Source: Byssochlamys sp. IMV 00236 (taxonomy: Eukaryota; Ascomycota; Eurotiomycetes; Eurotiales; Thermoascaceae). Taken from it: 64,000 nt of DNA. Both the position numbers and the translations under genes were made by a program. Position 1 is the first letter of the stretch. Each line of letters begins with the position of its first letter. Positions 24,852 through 37,172 of the stretch are shown in pieces. The DNA lies in contig MSJH02000840.1 of NCBI GenBank assembly GCA_001931875.2, positions 682,001 to 746,000 of the forward strand, read 5' to 3'. A model generated the notes under the pieces. That model ran no database searches. It worked only from the letters and a program-made list of their open reading frames with translations, and was not told the DNA's origin.

Positions 24852-26701
24852 ATGGTCGGTGTTGCGGGGAAGTCGAAAGCCTGCAATACATGCAGGAAAA
24901 GGAAGGTGGCGGTGTGTATTCTCCGAGTCTGATGCAAGAAGAGCCTTTTCTTGCAGTTTGGCTAATGCTTCCCAGTGCGACTTGCAACGGCCTCAATGTT
25001 CACAATGCGTCAAGTCAAACCGCGTCTGTACGGGGTATCAGCGCAAACGCATTTTTATTTTCCATCAAGGAACTCAAGAGACACACTATGAGACCTCAAG
25101 AAATGGTCCTGGGGCATCAACTACTCCCGTTTCTCGCTCGACAACGAGCCCATATCAAGAACAAAACATCACCTTCTTCTCGACTCATACCCGTGGAAGA
25201 AAACCCTCTCCGCGAACAAGAAACCAAATAGCTACTCTCGAATCCAACCGAAACCTACTCCACGTCACTTACCGCAAGCAACTCTTCAACGCTTATCTAC
25301 GCAGCCACATACCGCCCTCACAACTCCAATCACTCGGAACGCCATGGCTAGCACTCATCCCCGAGCTGGCTTCTCCCACGGAGGCACTGGAAACATCAAC
25401 CTTGGCTCTCGCAACATCAAAACTAGGCAGATTGAACAACGATCCTATCCTCACTAGAGAAAGTCTACGACTCTACACCTTCGCGCTGCGCCAACTGCAG
25501 AAAGCCCTCTGGGACCCAGGACTGATGTATCGAGACGAAACTCTAGCTGCGTGTATGGCACTGGCGATGTATGAGATGATGGAATGTCCCTCGGGGGATA
25601 AAAGCGGGTATTTGAGCCATTGTAACGGCTTAAACACACTAGTGAGATTAAGAGGGCCAGACGCGCACATTGGGGGGTTAGGACATCATGTTTTTCTAGC
25701 TTTTAGAGTCCATGCTGTGAGTTTGAGTTCATTTTACTTCACTTTCCTATTTCGCCAAAGCATCTTCCCTCCAGTTATCATATAGAATTCTTCTATCCTG
25801 CTGACACCAACCACAGACCCTACAAGACATGCACCGCCACTCACCCTCATACATCTCTTCCTCCACATGGACCAGCATCCCATGGACAAACATCCCCAAA
25901 ACTGAATTCGACCAATTCTTCGACCTCTTCGTTCGTGGCCCCGCGACATTCCAAGCCGTCGACCGTCTGGACGGCGCAGAACCTCTAGAAAAACTCCGCA
26001 TTGCGCTCAGCATCGTCCACTCATGCTGGGAGTTGGATTCAGATCTGACCATGTTTTATGAACAGTTTGAGAAATCCTCGTTGGGTCCGTTGTATTGGCC
26101 GGAATTCGCAAAACCCCGTATCTACAGGAAGGGTCAACATGATAATGATAATGATTATGCCGATGACGATGACGACGACGATGATGCTTGGAATGATATA
26201 TCACTATTCCCAATATCCCTCCACTTCCCGAATCTCGGAACCGCTCGAACCATCATCTTATACTGGGCTACGCTCACCATGCTCTGGTCCGGTCTGCATC
26301 AGCTATGCGGACTCATATACTCTCTTAAAGAAACCATCCTCGATCCTCAACTTAACAACGAACAGGAACACAAACGTGAAAACCACAATACTACACCTCC
26401 TCCTATTGCTAACTCTAACACCAGCAATACTGATGCAGAAAATCTAACATTCCAAACCACCCACCTCCCACCCCTCGACGATCACAGAAGAGATTTCGCA
26501 TCCATGGCCCGCAACGTATGTCAATCCGTCGAATACTGCATGCAAGAAGAGATGTTAGGTCTAGGACCGATAATCCTTCCTGCGCCGTTGGCGATTGTGA
26601 TTGATACGATGAAGGGGTATGAGAGTTTTGCGAAGGAGGTGAGATGGGCGAGGAAGGTGATGAGGAGGATTTCAGAGGGGGGGTTGAGGATTTTGGAATA
26701 A
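24852..26701 (+). CDS. Zn2Cys6 fungal transcription factor
   Basis: Exons 24852-24911, 24976-25716, 25817-26701; 561 residues. The first intron (GTGTGT...CCCAG, branch GGCTAATG) lies inside the zinc cluster and, once removed, restores C11-X2-C14-X6-C21-X6-C28-X2-C31-X6-C38 with KACNTCRKRKVACD, the binuclear cluster that contacts CGG half-sites. A Ser/Thr-rich linker and a long helical fungal-factor region follow (LSHCNGLNTLVRLRGP, then SSTWTSIPW after the second intron). An uninterrupted run of eight Asp (around nt 26,163-26,187) makes an acidic patch that could activate transcription. A local regulatory role for the neighbouring membrane-protein genes is possible but unproven. Confidence 0.88.
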
Positions 26702-27080
26702 TTTTTCTCTTTTAGGGGTTTTCGTTTACGAATAATGTTTAGAATTGGAGCTGGCTCCATATATGTTGGAGGGTGGTTTTATTTCCTGTTTTTCTTCTTC
26801 TAGATCCTCTGAAACCATAAACGGACCCCCGGCATGATACATCACTACTGGAACAATATCAAAACTACACGTATCCGATCCGGATAAGATACGACAAAAG
26901 AAAAGAAAGTCTAATACCAACACATTTCACTCATGAAGTGGAAAGATGAAGCGAATATGACCCAGATCGGGAAAAGGAATAGCGCACAGCGCGCATAAAG
27001 CTTGAAGTATATAAACAAGATAGAACGCCTCCGTGGTGCTTATAAGAAAACAGAAAATATTTCTAAAGTATTACTTCGCT
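26702..27080. other. Convergent intergenic spacer
   Basis: This is 3' flank of the Zn2Cys6 gene and of the minus-strand mannosyltransferase gene. No further gene is seen. Confidence 0.45.
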
Positions 27081-28270
27081 TCACTCGTTATAATGATATA
27101 CCTGATTCAGTGTCAGTTAGTAAATTCGAAAATTGAAAAGGGCTGAGGGAGACATACGAAGTAGTTGGGCAACCCGAAACACTCGTAGCCCAGTCTTCGA
27201 GCCATCTTGGCAAAACCCTCCGTCTCAACCATATGATAAAATGGGAACGGAGGGAACATGGCGCCATCTCGGTGCACTTCCGCCTTTACCAACAGCGCTG
27301 TTCCACCCACACCGTCCAGCGGAATGACCTTGTTCTGCTTGCGTTCGTCACTAGTGTCCGCTAAGTAGGCCATCAATGTTCGATAAGTGGGCATCTCCGC
27401 ATAGCCCTCCAGCAGGATTTCATCGGGCCCCATCTTTTGCGCGAGTTGCTGGGCAGTATCGCTATCGCGCCACGAGTTGTAGTCGTAGGGGCGAACATCC
27501 ATCTTCTTCTTCTCGTCGTTGTAATATCGCTGGAAGCAGTTGGGAACGATCACCGCCTTGTTGTGTGAGGCCATATCCTGGATCAGAGTCGGGGGCGTCT
27601 CGACGATATCCGCATCAAGCCAGAGCACCCAGGACGTACTCGGTCCGAGCGTCGTGAAAAGAAGACTGTTGCGCGCACGACTCATCGACTCGCGACGGAT
27701 CTTCTGGTTCTCCATCTTGTGTCGTTCCTTCTCATCCTGCGAGGCGATGGGAGGGTCAAAGTCCTGTCGGAGGATCGACACGCTGGCGAAACGGTCGTCA
27801 ATCGGACCGGACTGTGTGGCCGCAATGGCAGCCTGCAATGCGCTGGTAGCGGCATTGCCCTCCTTCGTCTTGGGGATGATGAACCCCAACGAGATCAGTT
27901 CATGCGGATACGACAGGCGCACGAGATTATCCCAGTATTCCTGATAAAACCGGGCCAGAGGCGTCAAGATGAGCACACGCTCCCCGTTCGCTAGGGGATC
28001 CGCCGTGGACGTCAGATTGTTCATGTGGTAGTGTACGACTGGCGGGGGCGCCCGCTGTCCATTGCTTCGATATTCCTGATTCTTCAGGAACGGCTTTGTG
28101 GGTGGTGAGAGAGGGTGGTCGGCCGCATCGTCTTGTCGCGATTTTGTCGACGTCGCAGTCGAGGAAGATGATGACGGCGACAGGAGGAAGAACAGGAACC
28201 CGAACGAGAGCACGGCGGCCAGGACGAGGGTGACGGGACTTGTCCGCCGTATGGAGCGTGTGACGGCCAT
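27081..28270 (-). CDS. mnn9: Golgi alpha-1,6-mannosyltransferase, Anp1/Mnn9/Van1 family (GT62)
   Basis: Exons 28270-27158 and 27101-27081, 377 residues. The last exon codes only VYHYNE and is joined by an intron with an ACTAACTGAC branch site; read-through would replace this tail with an unrelated one. Mnn9-type proteins are subunits of the Golgi M-Pol complexes that extend the alpha-1,6 mannan backbone of N-glycans. Visible parts: short cytosolic tail, one signal-anchor helix (about residues 13-30), Ser-rich stem, the family start RVLILTPLARFYQEYWDNL, the metal-binding DAD at residues 219-221 in LWLDADIVE, and the GGTALLVKAEVHRDGAMFP and EGFAKMARRLGY regions. The short C-terminus fits Mnn9 rather than Anp1 or Van1; this subfamily choice is fairly but not fully sure. 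Confidence 0.9.
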
Positions 28271-29045
28271 GATGGCCGGTCAGGATCCCTTCGAGGGAAG
28301 CGTAGATGTCAAGGAGTGAGAGGTTCGCAGAAAGATGTTTTTCAATCACAGCTTCTCTGGCCCGTTCCGCGGCGGGCGAGATGACGATTACCTGGCACGT
28401 TCAGACGTCGACTCTGGCCCGAACATAGCGTGATCAAAACACCGGAAAAGGAAGAAAATAGAGTCGCAGACGGGGATGCTCCAAGACCAGCAATGGGAGA
28501 AAGAAAGGAATGGAATATTTACTCTTCTCGCTCACAGACAAGCCCGTTCTCAGACCCACGCGCCGGAGGTGAAGTTCCAGGCTGTCCGAATGCGGATGGG
28601 AGATCGCCCGCCGCCACAGACGCCACAGCGATGAGATCGGATAGTCTGGCAGCTAATCATACTATACAGTCGGGTCTTTAATGGCAGCTGCTGTTTGAGA
28701 TCTGTTCTATATGCTCATGTCTTTCCTGTACGGCGTTCCTGCAGAAACTGCTGACTTGTCTCTGCAATCGAAATAATTACTGTACATCCCCATAGAAACA
28801 GATATTATCCATGGAGAATGTTTCTGAAACATAAGCGCGGGTCCAGTTTCTTGGTTACGAGACATGCGACAGGACAACAGAACACGGAGGACTATAGACC
28901 ATATCTTGACTTCTATAAGCACAAGGCTTCAGTTTCATTTCTATTCTGCAGGACCGGAAAGGAGGTCGTGATATCCACATCATATCGCTAATATACAGTC
29001 TACATCTATTAACATGAATAAAACAAAATAACAGCGACTATGCTA
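28271..29045. other. Promoter of the mannosyltransferase gene and 3' flank of the carrier gene
   Basis: No coding sequence was supported. The stretch near 28,271-28,400 is GC-rich leader sequence. Confidence 0.45.
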
Positions 29046-30369
29046 TCACGGCAGCCATCGCATCACACCCTCAAAAGCCACAAGGGCCATCGCGTTCGCC
29101 GGGAACGCTCTGAGGAAACACGGCACGAATCCCCGCCAGTATCCTCTCCATCCCCTCTCCTGTGCCACTGCCACAGCGGCGTCTTTCCAATGACGGAATC
29201 GCCTCTGTCCGTCGTTCAACGCGCCGCCTAGCGGATCCGTCATGATGCGCTGCTTGACCACGTCGGACGGGTAGGCTACTACCCAGAAGATCTGCGCGGA
29301 TATACCGCCGGCCCAGAAGTTGATGACGGGAGCGGATAGGTTTGTTTTCTCATTCATGAGCCGCGTGAGGATGTCGTAGGAACCCCACCAGAAGAAGAAG
29401 AAAGAGCGGAAGAACATCGTTGCGCAGAGACCGCGATAGAGACCGCTAATACCGTGTGTGCGGAGCTGCAAAATAGGTCAGTCGACAGTCGACGCATCTC
29501 TCACTCGGATGAGCTGTTTCGGGGGACATACGATCTTCCGACAGCAATCAATTGGCCCACTGTAGAGTCTTTTGCTCTTATCTGCTGCATATTGGATCTG
29601 TAACCGAGCCTTGACGTGTTCCACAGGCGCAGCGACAAAGCTGACAGTGGCCCCAGACATTATACCCGCTATGCCCTGTCCGAAAGTAGGCAATGTAGTC
29701 AGATCCTGCTGGCTTTTACTGAATGGTGTCATGGCGCGTATTTTTGGATTCGAGAAGACGTTCTCGAGGAGCAATCGTCGGTAGAGCGTGAGAGAACCGA
29801 GCATACTATAGCAGTCAGCCTCAGCTGGACAGATGAAGCTTTCCACAAAAAGATCGCGCGGAGCTCACTCACACAGAGTCCATGACCATCCATCCGACCA
29901 GCGGTGGTGTCGCGCCTTTATATAACCCAGCTACACCCTCTTTCCGTAGCGTCTGCATGAGACAGTCCACCGGTCCTCTAAAGTGCGCATCCTTCGTCGT
30001 CTGTAACCGGACTTTGATCGTATCGAACCTGCCAACGTGATTAGAAGCTTAGAAGCTGCTTTCCTAGCTTTCGTCCGAGAACAAGAAGCATGTCTAGGAG
30101 GGAGAACATACGGATGGCCCACTATATATATCCAAGAAACGTTAGCGATACAGTTCCAAAGCGACAAAGCAATTCGAAACATAGAAAGAAACGAAAGAGC
30201 ACTCACCACTCAACTTGGTAATTCCCGAAAACACACCCGCCACGAACCCTTTATAATCTCGCTTGGAGCTCTGCGTCTCTGGCGCAGCATTTCCACTACC
30301 ACTCTCATGAATCAATGGCTGCTCCGTCGCGCCCGTCGAAGGACTGACGGTCGCCTTGGTGGAACTCAT
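29046..30369 (-). CDS. Mitochondrial carrier family protein (SLC25, YMC1/carnitine-carrier-like)
   Basis: Five exons: 30369-30207, 30121-30112, 30028-29873, 29805-29532, 29465-29046; 340 residues. Exon 2 is only 10 nt and completes the VGHPFDTIKVRLQ signature; leaving it out breaks both phase and motif. Three roughly 100-residue repeats are visible, with PxD/E-x-x-K/R signatures in HPFDTIKVR (repeat 1), APVEHVKAR (repeat 2) and YPSDVVKQR (repeat 3), each followed by G-rich loops (GLYKGATPPLVGW, GLYRGLCATMFFR, GYWRGFVPCFLRAFPANA). The inner-membrane carrier group with MDSVMLGSLTLYRR resembles YMC1/YMC2 and carnitine/ornithine carriers. The exact substrate is not resolved. The first 35 residues are a Ser/Thr-rich tail. 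Confidence 0.92.
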
Positions 30370-31452
30370 GGGAACCGTACAGCAGACGATATATCCGCGA
30401 TCGCACCCAGTCTAACCTTTGGCCTGAGCAGGTATCTTTTCGACGTCTGTTCGAATTGAATCTCGATCCCTGCTCAACCGAGACCACCGTCAACTCCCCA
30501 CAGGACTCCTGCGCTGGTTCGAGGGCGAAAAGTGATCCGATATCGCGACAATTGACGCTTTGACGATCTGATGTCCGGGGTCGGAGCTATCGTGAAATAA
30601 TAGAGTTCCGGCACCGTTCAGCGACGGATATCGTGAAAGACTGCCTTGAATCGTGGTAGAAAAGAGAGAGGACGAACGAAGAGAAATAATTGAGACGATA
30701 GTTATTATTAATTATCCATCCGAGCCCTAGACGCATTCTTCTATCGACCAGGGCTCCGGTGGGGGGTCGATGACTCGAGCTGCGTCGCTCTTCGTTTTCT
30801 CTCCGCCCCGCAAAGTTCGGGGAGCGAGGGCTGCCCTCCGGAAGTGGAGGCCAGATGGAAAGGCAAGAAGCTTCTTCTGCACCACGCAGAATAATTGTGC
30901 ACAAGTCGCATAACTAGTTAGTTACCTAGTTACGGGGATCTATAATAATAATACTCACTACAAGTCTACGGCATAATTGCAGAGGAAGCAGACTGCACGG
31001 TAATACAATCCGATTGACGCTCAGAGCCACTCTGTAGGCATGTATGGCTGGCAATGAGCCAAAAGATATCGTACAAACATATACGCGACGGCAAATGGAC
31101 ACGTCGCAGAAACACTGGGGTATAGATATATTGCAAGCAGAGAAGAACGATCAGTCTGATCGATGCCGGTGGTATACAACACCGCCCATTGAGACGCCGA
31201 AAATGCAAGATGAAAGAAGCGTGGTAAAGCTGCGAGGTTAAGAATAAAAGAAAACGCTGCGGCTGGATTCACAGCGCCCTATTTTGGGGTCGGAGACGAG
31301 CGGTTAAGAAGATGATGCGACGCTCCGTGCAGTGGAATACGAAGGTGCTGATGCCTTCTCAATATCCGATACTGCGGGTATATTTTAATACTTTGCAGAT
31401 AGCCGTCCAATCCGGACGACACTTGGAGATGATTGTTCAGATCGCAACCAGC
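30370..31452. other. Carrier promoter and 3' flank of the next gene
   Basis: About 1.1 kb without a supported gene. Short open frames on both strands between 30.59 and 31.27 kb show no conserved features. Confidence 0.45.
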
Positions 31453-32820
31453 TCACCGGCCCGTGAGCTCCTGTCGCTGCTTCTGGAGCCGGATTCGCTC
31501 GTTTTCTCTCTGAATCAGCTTCTCGACCAATTCGGGAGACGGAGCGAGCGTCTTCATCGAGCCGGACTGCTCTGAGCCATTAGCCGCGCCCGCGCTGAGG
31601 TAGCTGTCTCCTTCCTCGAGTACCAGCGGCGTCACTGGTCCCGGGCTACCGAGCGGATCGAGACGGGGAGCCGCCGGCTTGGTGGTGATGACTCCTTGAG
31701 CATTCCGGGAGAGGACGCCATTGGTGATCAGTTCCCGGTATTGACGGAGGGTGTCTCGAGAACCAGACGACATCCGGTATGCCTGCGGTCTCTGTTGGTG
31801 GGGAGATGACGGTCGCGAAGCCGTGCTATGAGCTCCTGTCGAGGACTGATAGACAGCCGGATGGAACCGAGGGAGACTCAGCGGGACGCCGGAGGCACCT
31901 TTGGAGGAGTTCTGGGAAGACAGCGGGCGACCGGACTGCGCCATGGTAGCGGGTGCGTACAGTTGGGTCGAACCGCCACTGTGCATCTTGTGGTCGGACT
32001 TCACTCGCGAGGAGACTCGAGGTCTCCGGGTGCGCTTCTTGGTGGATAGTTTCTGGTCTTTGCGGCGTGGACACTGCTGCGCGTAAAGGAAATGCACTTC
32101 GTCGAAGCGGCCGGTCAACGGAGTGACAGGGACGTCGTCCAGCTCGCGGGTGGAAGCCGCCTTGGGGATGGGAATCGGACGAGTGCCTGCGGAATCAATA
32201 CCGAGAGTATCGTCGTCCGCGTCAACGGTGGTCGTGACCGGACAAAGTTCCGGAGATGGCAGATAGGATGGACGTCCAGGAGGCGAAGTTGAAGTCAAGC
32301 TCCGTAAAGACGAGGACGAGCAGACGATGGTGGGATGGCCGTGCTTCTTTATCAAACCCTCAAGCTGTTCGCGGGCCTGGCGTTTCAGTCGATCCGATGA
32401 ATGCTGTCGACGTGGGGGAGACACGAGATGTGCTAGCAGTGGAGAAAGTGGTTAGCAAAGGAATGCCCGCAGCAGGACAAGAGCATTCCCCATCGTCCAA
32501 CGGATTTCCATTATTGCAGAGATATGCATGATGGGAAGGGTCGATAGGAGATAGGAGGAGAGCATGTTTCCCCTCCAGAGCGATGACTTGGCTCCTGCAG
32601 TGCAGAGAAAGAGGGGTTGGGAGATAGGTGGAAGTAATAGATAGTCATGGATAATAATAATCATACGCGAGTGAACAACCACAGAGGGATCGTCTAAGTA
32701 CTTACTGGCACTACTGAGTCGCGGAGGCGAAACCGAGCTGATCGAAGAAGGATACGCCGAGGAGAGGGAGGAATAGGAGGAGGGAGCGGTGGTGCTGGAC
32801 ACTTTGATTGTTTTATCCAT
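31453..32820 (-). CDS. Ser/Pro-rich, largely disordered fungal protein with C-terminal coiled coil
   Basis: Exons 32820-32706 and 32432-31453, 364 residues. The 273-nt intron is long for this genome but has GTAAGT, a TTTGCTAACC branch site and CTGCTAG, and joins in phase. After the join, SDRLKRQAREQLEGLIKKHGHPTIV forms a conserved-looking helix, followed by low-complexity Ser, Pro, Thr and basic tracts (KKRTRRPRVSSRVKS) and a charged terminal helix (ELVEKLIQRENERIRLQKQR). The family was not recognised. Basic tracts and disorder would suit a nuclear or scaffold protein, which is inference. The start is the first ATG of the Ser-rich exon. Confidence 0.66.
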
Positions 32821-35340
32821 CCTCGGATCCTCCCCACCACCGCCGTTTTTCCCAGCGAGGACGGTGGATCTCCGCCGTGGAGAGAGGATTTCGATCCTAT
32901 GCTCGATTCAGTAAGTTGGCATTCGGGATAATCGTCTGGCTGTTTGACTTCTGGATGAGCCAGAATAATTAATTGGCACCAGGTCTGCCTCATGTCGTCA
33001 TGGAGCCTGCCTTAGTTGCCTTAGTGGCCTTAGTCCCGTGCCGGCGCATACCGTATGGTTACACGTATCTTGGTATTATTCACCTCGAATACGGCAAACT
33101 GCCAGCCGGAGAGCGAATACCCCGGAAACACTCGATACGGTGGCTGCGCTGCCAACCATGCGGTGGAGATGGGCGGAAACTCTTTCCACGGGAACGCAAG
33201 GGAACAGGGAACAGCATGGAAGGGAAAATGGAAGAAATGACAGCAGAGGAAGAAACTCACTCAAGCCAGTGGGATTCCAGTGGAAACCAGATGGAGATGA
33301 AAACCACTCCGCCTGAATTCTCGATTTCTCGATAGTCACGATGCTGTGAGTCTGTGTGACAGGTGGCCTTATCGGGCGGTGTTCGCAGGCGATATCGACA
33401 CTGACACTCAGCCAGTAGTAGATAGTCAGCATATGGTACAACGGATGGAGGCGCCACTATCTAGTCAGGGCAAATGGCGTAGCAGAAGGGGAGAAAGAGG
33501 AGAAAACTGATGGGGAAAGCTCAAAAGTGGCGTCCAACGGTCCAAGGCATCCGACAGAGTTCAATGACAGCAGGTCGTATTGTTTTTTTATTAATATTAT
33601 TATCATCAGTACCATACGCACACTAGATCGCAGTCAACGAGACTATATGGGATGATCTCGTCCTCGTGCATAGATAGGCAGAGTATCAAAAATGGCTCAA
33701 AGACGGCACAATATCTCCGCCTGACCAGCAAGATGATGTCCATTGCTATCCCCAGCAACGAGGTCAGACAGCTCCCCTGCCCGTGGTTGGTCCGCCAACA
33801 TACATCCGATCGCAAGACGGAGGCCGGATGATCGGATAGGATGGATCAAGTCACCACATTGGCACATATTCATAATACATACCAGCCAAGGATATCCTCT
33901 CTATGACATGCATGCACCTGGCTACAAACGGGCCGACCATCCGAGGACGAAGGAAGCTGACAAACCCGCAGAACCAGAGGCAGTGAAATGGAACCATGCA
34001 CCATGGGAATTGGGAACACAATAATACATAATATCCTGGCGGATCGGACGGTCCTGAGAGGCGACCAAAGGAATAGATAACTCAAAAAGCAGCGAGTGGC
34101 TTGTGGTTTCAAAATTCAGGGTGAACTGGTGGGACTTGGCCTGCCCGTCACCCCGGATTTACAACAAGTCCCATGATCGGCCAATTCTGGTCCACGTCGA
34201 TGCTGATCGAGCGGCACAAAAAAACACAAAATAAAAATAAAAATAATAGAGGAAAACCTAAATAGATACGTACCGCAGATCCACAGGATGCCAGAAAACA
34301 ATTGCGGAGGAATATTGGGAATCGCGGTCATCCAAGCGTGGGAGACTGCAGATGATAGCAATCGATACTAGATAGATATTCTCGTCGACCACGAAAGATG
34401 TGAAGCTCAGGGCACCCGGTGGAAGCAGGGACTGACAAGAACCTGGTCTCGACCTCTATCCTGCGACCCTTTTAATATTGCGCTTGCCTTCCATGCTGTA
34501 CACCACACTCTTCGACTGCTGTCTCCGGTGGCCCGGCGGTTGGTCTGTTATCTATCTACAGACGTACACTATTCTGAAACGGATGCCACCACAATCCTGG
34601 CCGGCAAGGGTTCTGCTCGTCTCGTGAGGGAGTGCTCGAGATCCGTTTCATCGAGATTACCTGCGATCCGACGGCCCGCAACGCCACCCATGCAGGAAAG
34701 ACCTGAGACATGGTGAGCGTGCTCTGCGTGCGTGACTGATTCCAGCCCACTTCTCGCGTGGCCTTTCTTTATCACATCGCTCTAGGAGGCATAATTCTAC
34801 TGTATCCGTTCTAGCCCAGGCAGATCGATCGCATTCGACTGATAAAATGTCTTCTACTTCTCTACATGAGGTATATTGCTACAAAGCGGACTATGCTAGG
34901 TCTGTCGTAATATCCTTACCAAGCAACGATTGCGTCAGCCACTGTTCATCTACACGGTACGCGCGTCTGCCATCATAATTCAGCAGCCATTGTTGTGTCT
35001 TTCCCCCCGTTCTCTAGAGCACAAAAGCGGACGCATCTAGCCCTGTCTAAAGGTGGTCTAGAATCTCTGGTTTTGAAAGGCATATGATGAATTCTCCCTG
35101 CAGGAGATGGTGTATACTTACAAGGTGAAACAAATGCATCTTCGTCATATCCCGCACTACCTGTGGACCTGCATTAGAAACAGGTGATTGTTCGGGGACC
35201 CTCTTACCAACAGATTCGGGAGGCTGACAAAGTTCAGTTCTCATAACGAATCCGGGTCATCTGCAACGACATCGAACTCAAAGGGGTAAGAGCTGTTGAG
35301 CTCTATTCACTAAAGTGAACACAACGGCTTTAACAGATAT
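32821..35340. other. 2.5-kb gene-free region
   Basis: No exon, RNA gene or transposon was supported. The part next to 32,821 is promoter for the minus-strand gene. A short GCCTTAGTNG-type triplication sits at 33,008-33,035. Many 60-120-codon open frames overlap on both strands around 33.0-33.4 kb but look like GC-rich shadow frames. A long upstream region or an unrecognised noncoding transcript would both fit. Confidence 0.45.
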
Positions 35341-35710
35341 CAATAACCATACTCATGTCGAAATCGTGTCTCCCTCTAGAACGTCCGGCCGACCGCTGAG
35401 GAAAAAGGCAGTACTTGTGTCACTGGGATCTGGCTCTTTCACGCCCGGTTCACACCAGCGGTGGCCCTCGAAACTGGGATCCACGTCGACGAAGCGAGTG
35501 ACATTTCTGCCAACCAGGTTGTTCGCATCAAGGACCGCAGCTTGGATGACACTATTGAGGGACATCACCAAGCCATTCATCCCAGTCCTCAGCGGTTGTC
35601 AACCAGACGTCAGAACGGTCCACCTTATCCCATCCTCAATAAACGGAACGAAACTGTATTGCACTCTGTTGTATGGGAAGAACATTCTTGGATACCCAGC
35701 GGTACTAGGT
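35341..35710 (-). pseudogene. Fragment of a GDSL/SGNH-type secreted hydrolase
   Basis: The minus strand reads GYPRMFFPYNRVQYSFVPF, a stop, then GMNGLVMSLNSVIQAAVLDA, RFVDVDPSFEGHRWCEPG and TAFFLSGRPDVL before a final stop. FVDVxPxFxGHRWCE is the C-terminal block of fungal SGNH esterase/lipase proteins, with the catalytic His in GHRW. The N-terminal GDS nucleophile block is absent, a stop interrupts the frame and the frame ends early, so this is a relic. No continuing exon was found upstream. A transcribed remnant or a misassembled gene are less likely alternatives. Confidence 0.55.
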
Positions 35711-35788
35711 TTTCTTCTTATCATCTCCTGGTTTATTTTGATGTTTATTCTATTCTATCTGGAGTGGATAGCTAACTGCGCAACGCTA

Positions 35789-36700
35789 CTATAGGTCCAA
35801 ATCTTGTCCTACTAACCTCATCAGTGCAGCCTGGGTTACACATGGATTAAGGATTCTTTCCACTTTCTCAAGCCAATCATCTGACCAGTCAAAATAAGTG
35901 AAACATAGCGAGTACTCCCAATGGCTGGGATACCAGCCTGCAGATTCCCAATCCAGAACAGCAGCGACTTCGAACGATCTCTTCGAATCGCTGCCATCGA
36001 TGCTGCTGGACGAGTCGTACCGCTCTCGAACAAGAATGTTCTTCCGCTGAAAATCTGCGTGCGTGAATACGCTATTATGACCGCTCAACATATCCTGCCG
36101 GTGGCGATCGAAGAGCTCTGCCACGTAAGCCCGTCGCGCACACATATCCCAATTCTTCTTAGATTTAAAGACAAGAGCGCGATAGACATCATCCTCTGTG
36201 TTGAAGGGTCCGGTAATATGCGGGTCTTTCTCGTAGGAGAAAAAGTAGCGGTGCGGAAGTGGCCCCCCCAGAACACCGCCGAAAGTCCCAGGCGACGGGA
36301 GAGCCCGTAACTTGTCGAATATCTCGCGCAGGTGGTTCGCGATGGATAATTTTCCAGTTTCCGACAACGATGGCCATATGTCACTAAGACGGTGACCGGG
36401 TATGTACTCCATGATGATATACAGCTTCTCATCTTGTCGATACATGGCATAGAGACGAGGAGCAGGGATGCTCTGTGTCTTCTCTATAGCTAGCAATGCG
36501 TGACCTTCATTCTCAAAGACTGCAGGTCCATATTTGACAACGAAAACTTCGTCGATACGGATAACCCGTCGAGAACTTGAATCGAATATGCAGGGAAATT
36601 CTATGGAAGCTGCTTCGATCTCATCTATCGTTGGAAGCCGGCGCGGCAGTTCATGCTCATCGCGAAACCAAGGGAGAGCTGGAATAGACCCTAGTGACAT
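35789..36700 (-). CDS. Aminoglycoside-phosphotransferase-like (APH/choline-kinase fold) protein
   Basis: Intronless, 303 residues. It has the protein-kinase-like small-molecule kinase fold: a nucleotide-binding N-lobe (VVKYGPAVFENEGHALLAIE), hinge IIMEYIPGHRLSDIWP, the catalytic loop HADFQRKNI (HxDxxxxN with D as base) and the metal-binding LDWESAGWYP in place of DFG. Fungal genomes carry dozens of such paralogues, mostly of unknown substrate; antibiotic resistance is not implied. The ATG gives the family's MSLGSIPxLPWF start. A second, diverged member is encoded at 61.5 kb. It is divergent from the conserved hypothetical gene at 37.2 kb. Confidence 0.85.
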   Translation of the reverse strand: MSLGSIPALPWFRDEHELPRRLPTIDEIEAASIEFPCIFDSSSRRVIRIDEVFVVKYGPAVFENEGHALLAIEKTQSIPAPRLYAMYRQDEKLYIIMEYIPGHRLSDIWPSLSETGKLSIANHLREIFDKLRALPSPGTFGGVLGGPLPHRYFFSYEKDPHITGPFNTEDDVYRALVFKSKKNWDMCARRAYVAELFDRHRQDMLSGHNSVFTHADFQRKNILVRERYDSSSSIDGSDSKRSFEVAAVLDWESAGWYPSHWEYSLCFTYFDWSDDWLEKVERILNPCVTQAALMRLVGQDLDL

Positions 36701-37172
36701 TCTGTCGACGATAGTCTGAGCCCATTACAAGACAAATAGGAGCTGCTGCTTAAGGTGGAAGTTAGTTTGAAAGTTCATCAGATTCATCGTGTTGATAGGC
36801 GACATTAACGTAGATAGCACTAGATACCGTACTTAAGTACTTACCTAGCGGGCCGGAACAAGTATTAACCGATGCATATACTTCGACCTTCACGTCTTCT
36901 TCTTAGATAGATTGATTGGTAAAGAATAATCGACAAAGCTTCCATGCTGCACATCGATCACAATCACCTTTTCCTTTACTGCTGTGATCGTCCCTATAGT
37001 GCTTATTTCTCTGGTGGGCAGAGAAGTATTAAAGAGCTGAGATGTGCCATCCATAGTTGGCAGAACTACTCATCTTCTTCATCAGCATTTCTTCTCGCGT
37101 TCAGCTCCCGCTCACTGGTAGTCTTTATTTGGTTTCCCTACACTAGAATTGCGAAATTTCTCCAACTTCAAT
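36701..37172. promoter_or_regulatory. Divergent promoter region
   Basis: The 470-base spacer lies between the APH-like gene (minus) and the small hypothetical gene (plus). It includes a palindromic GTACTTAAGTACTTACC near 36,830. No specific factor site was recognised. Confidence 0.4.

Noticed and set aside
28430..28681. 83-codon plus-strand frame upstream of the mannosyltransferase
   Set aside because: It has low-complexity charged composition and no conserved features, and lies in the promoter region.
33000..33460. Several overlapping 60-120-codon frames on both strands as a gene
   Set aside because: No splice-compatible joins, no family motif and simultaneous openness on both strands in GC-rich sequence indicate chance frames.
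35315..35794. 159-codon plus-strand frame
   Set aside because: It lies opposite the GDSL-hydrolase relic, whose peptide words are recognisable; the plus-strand reading has none.
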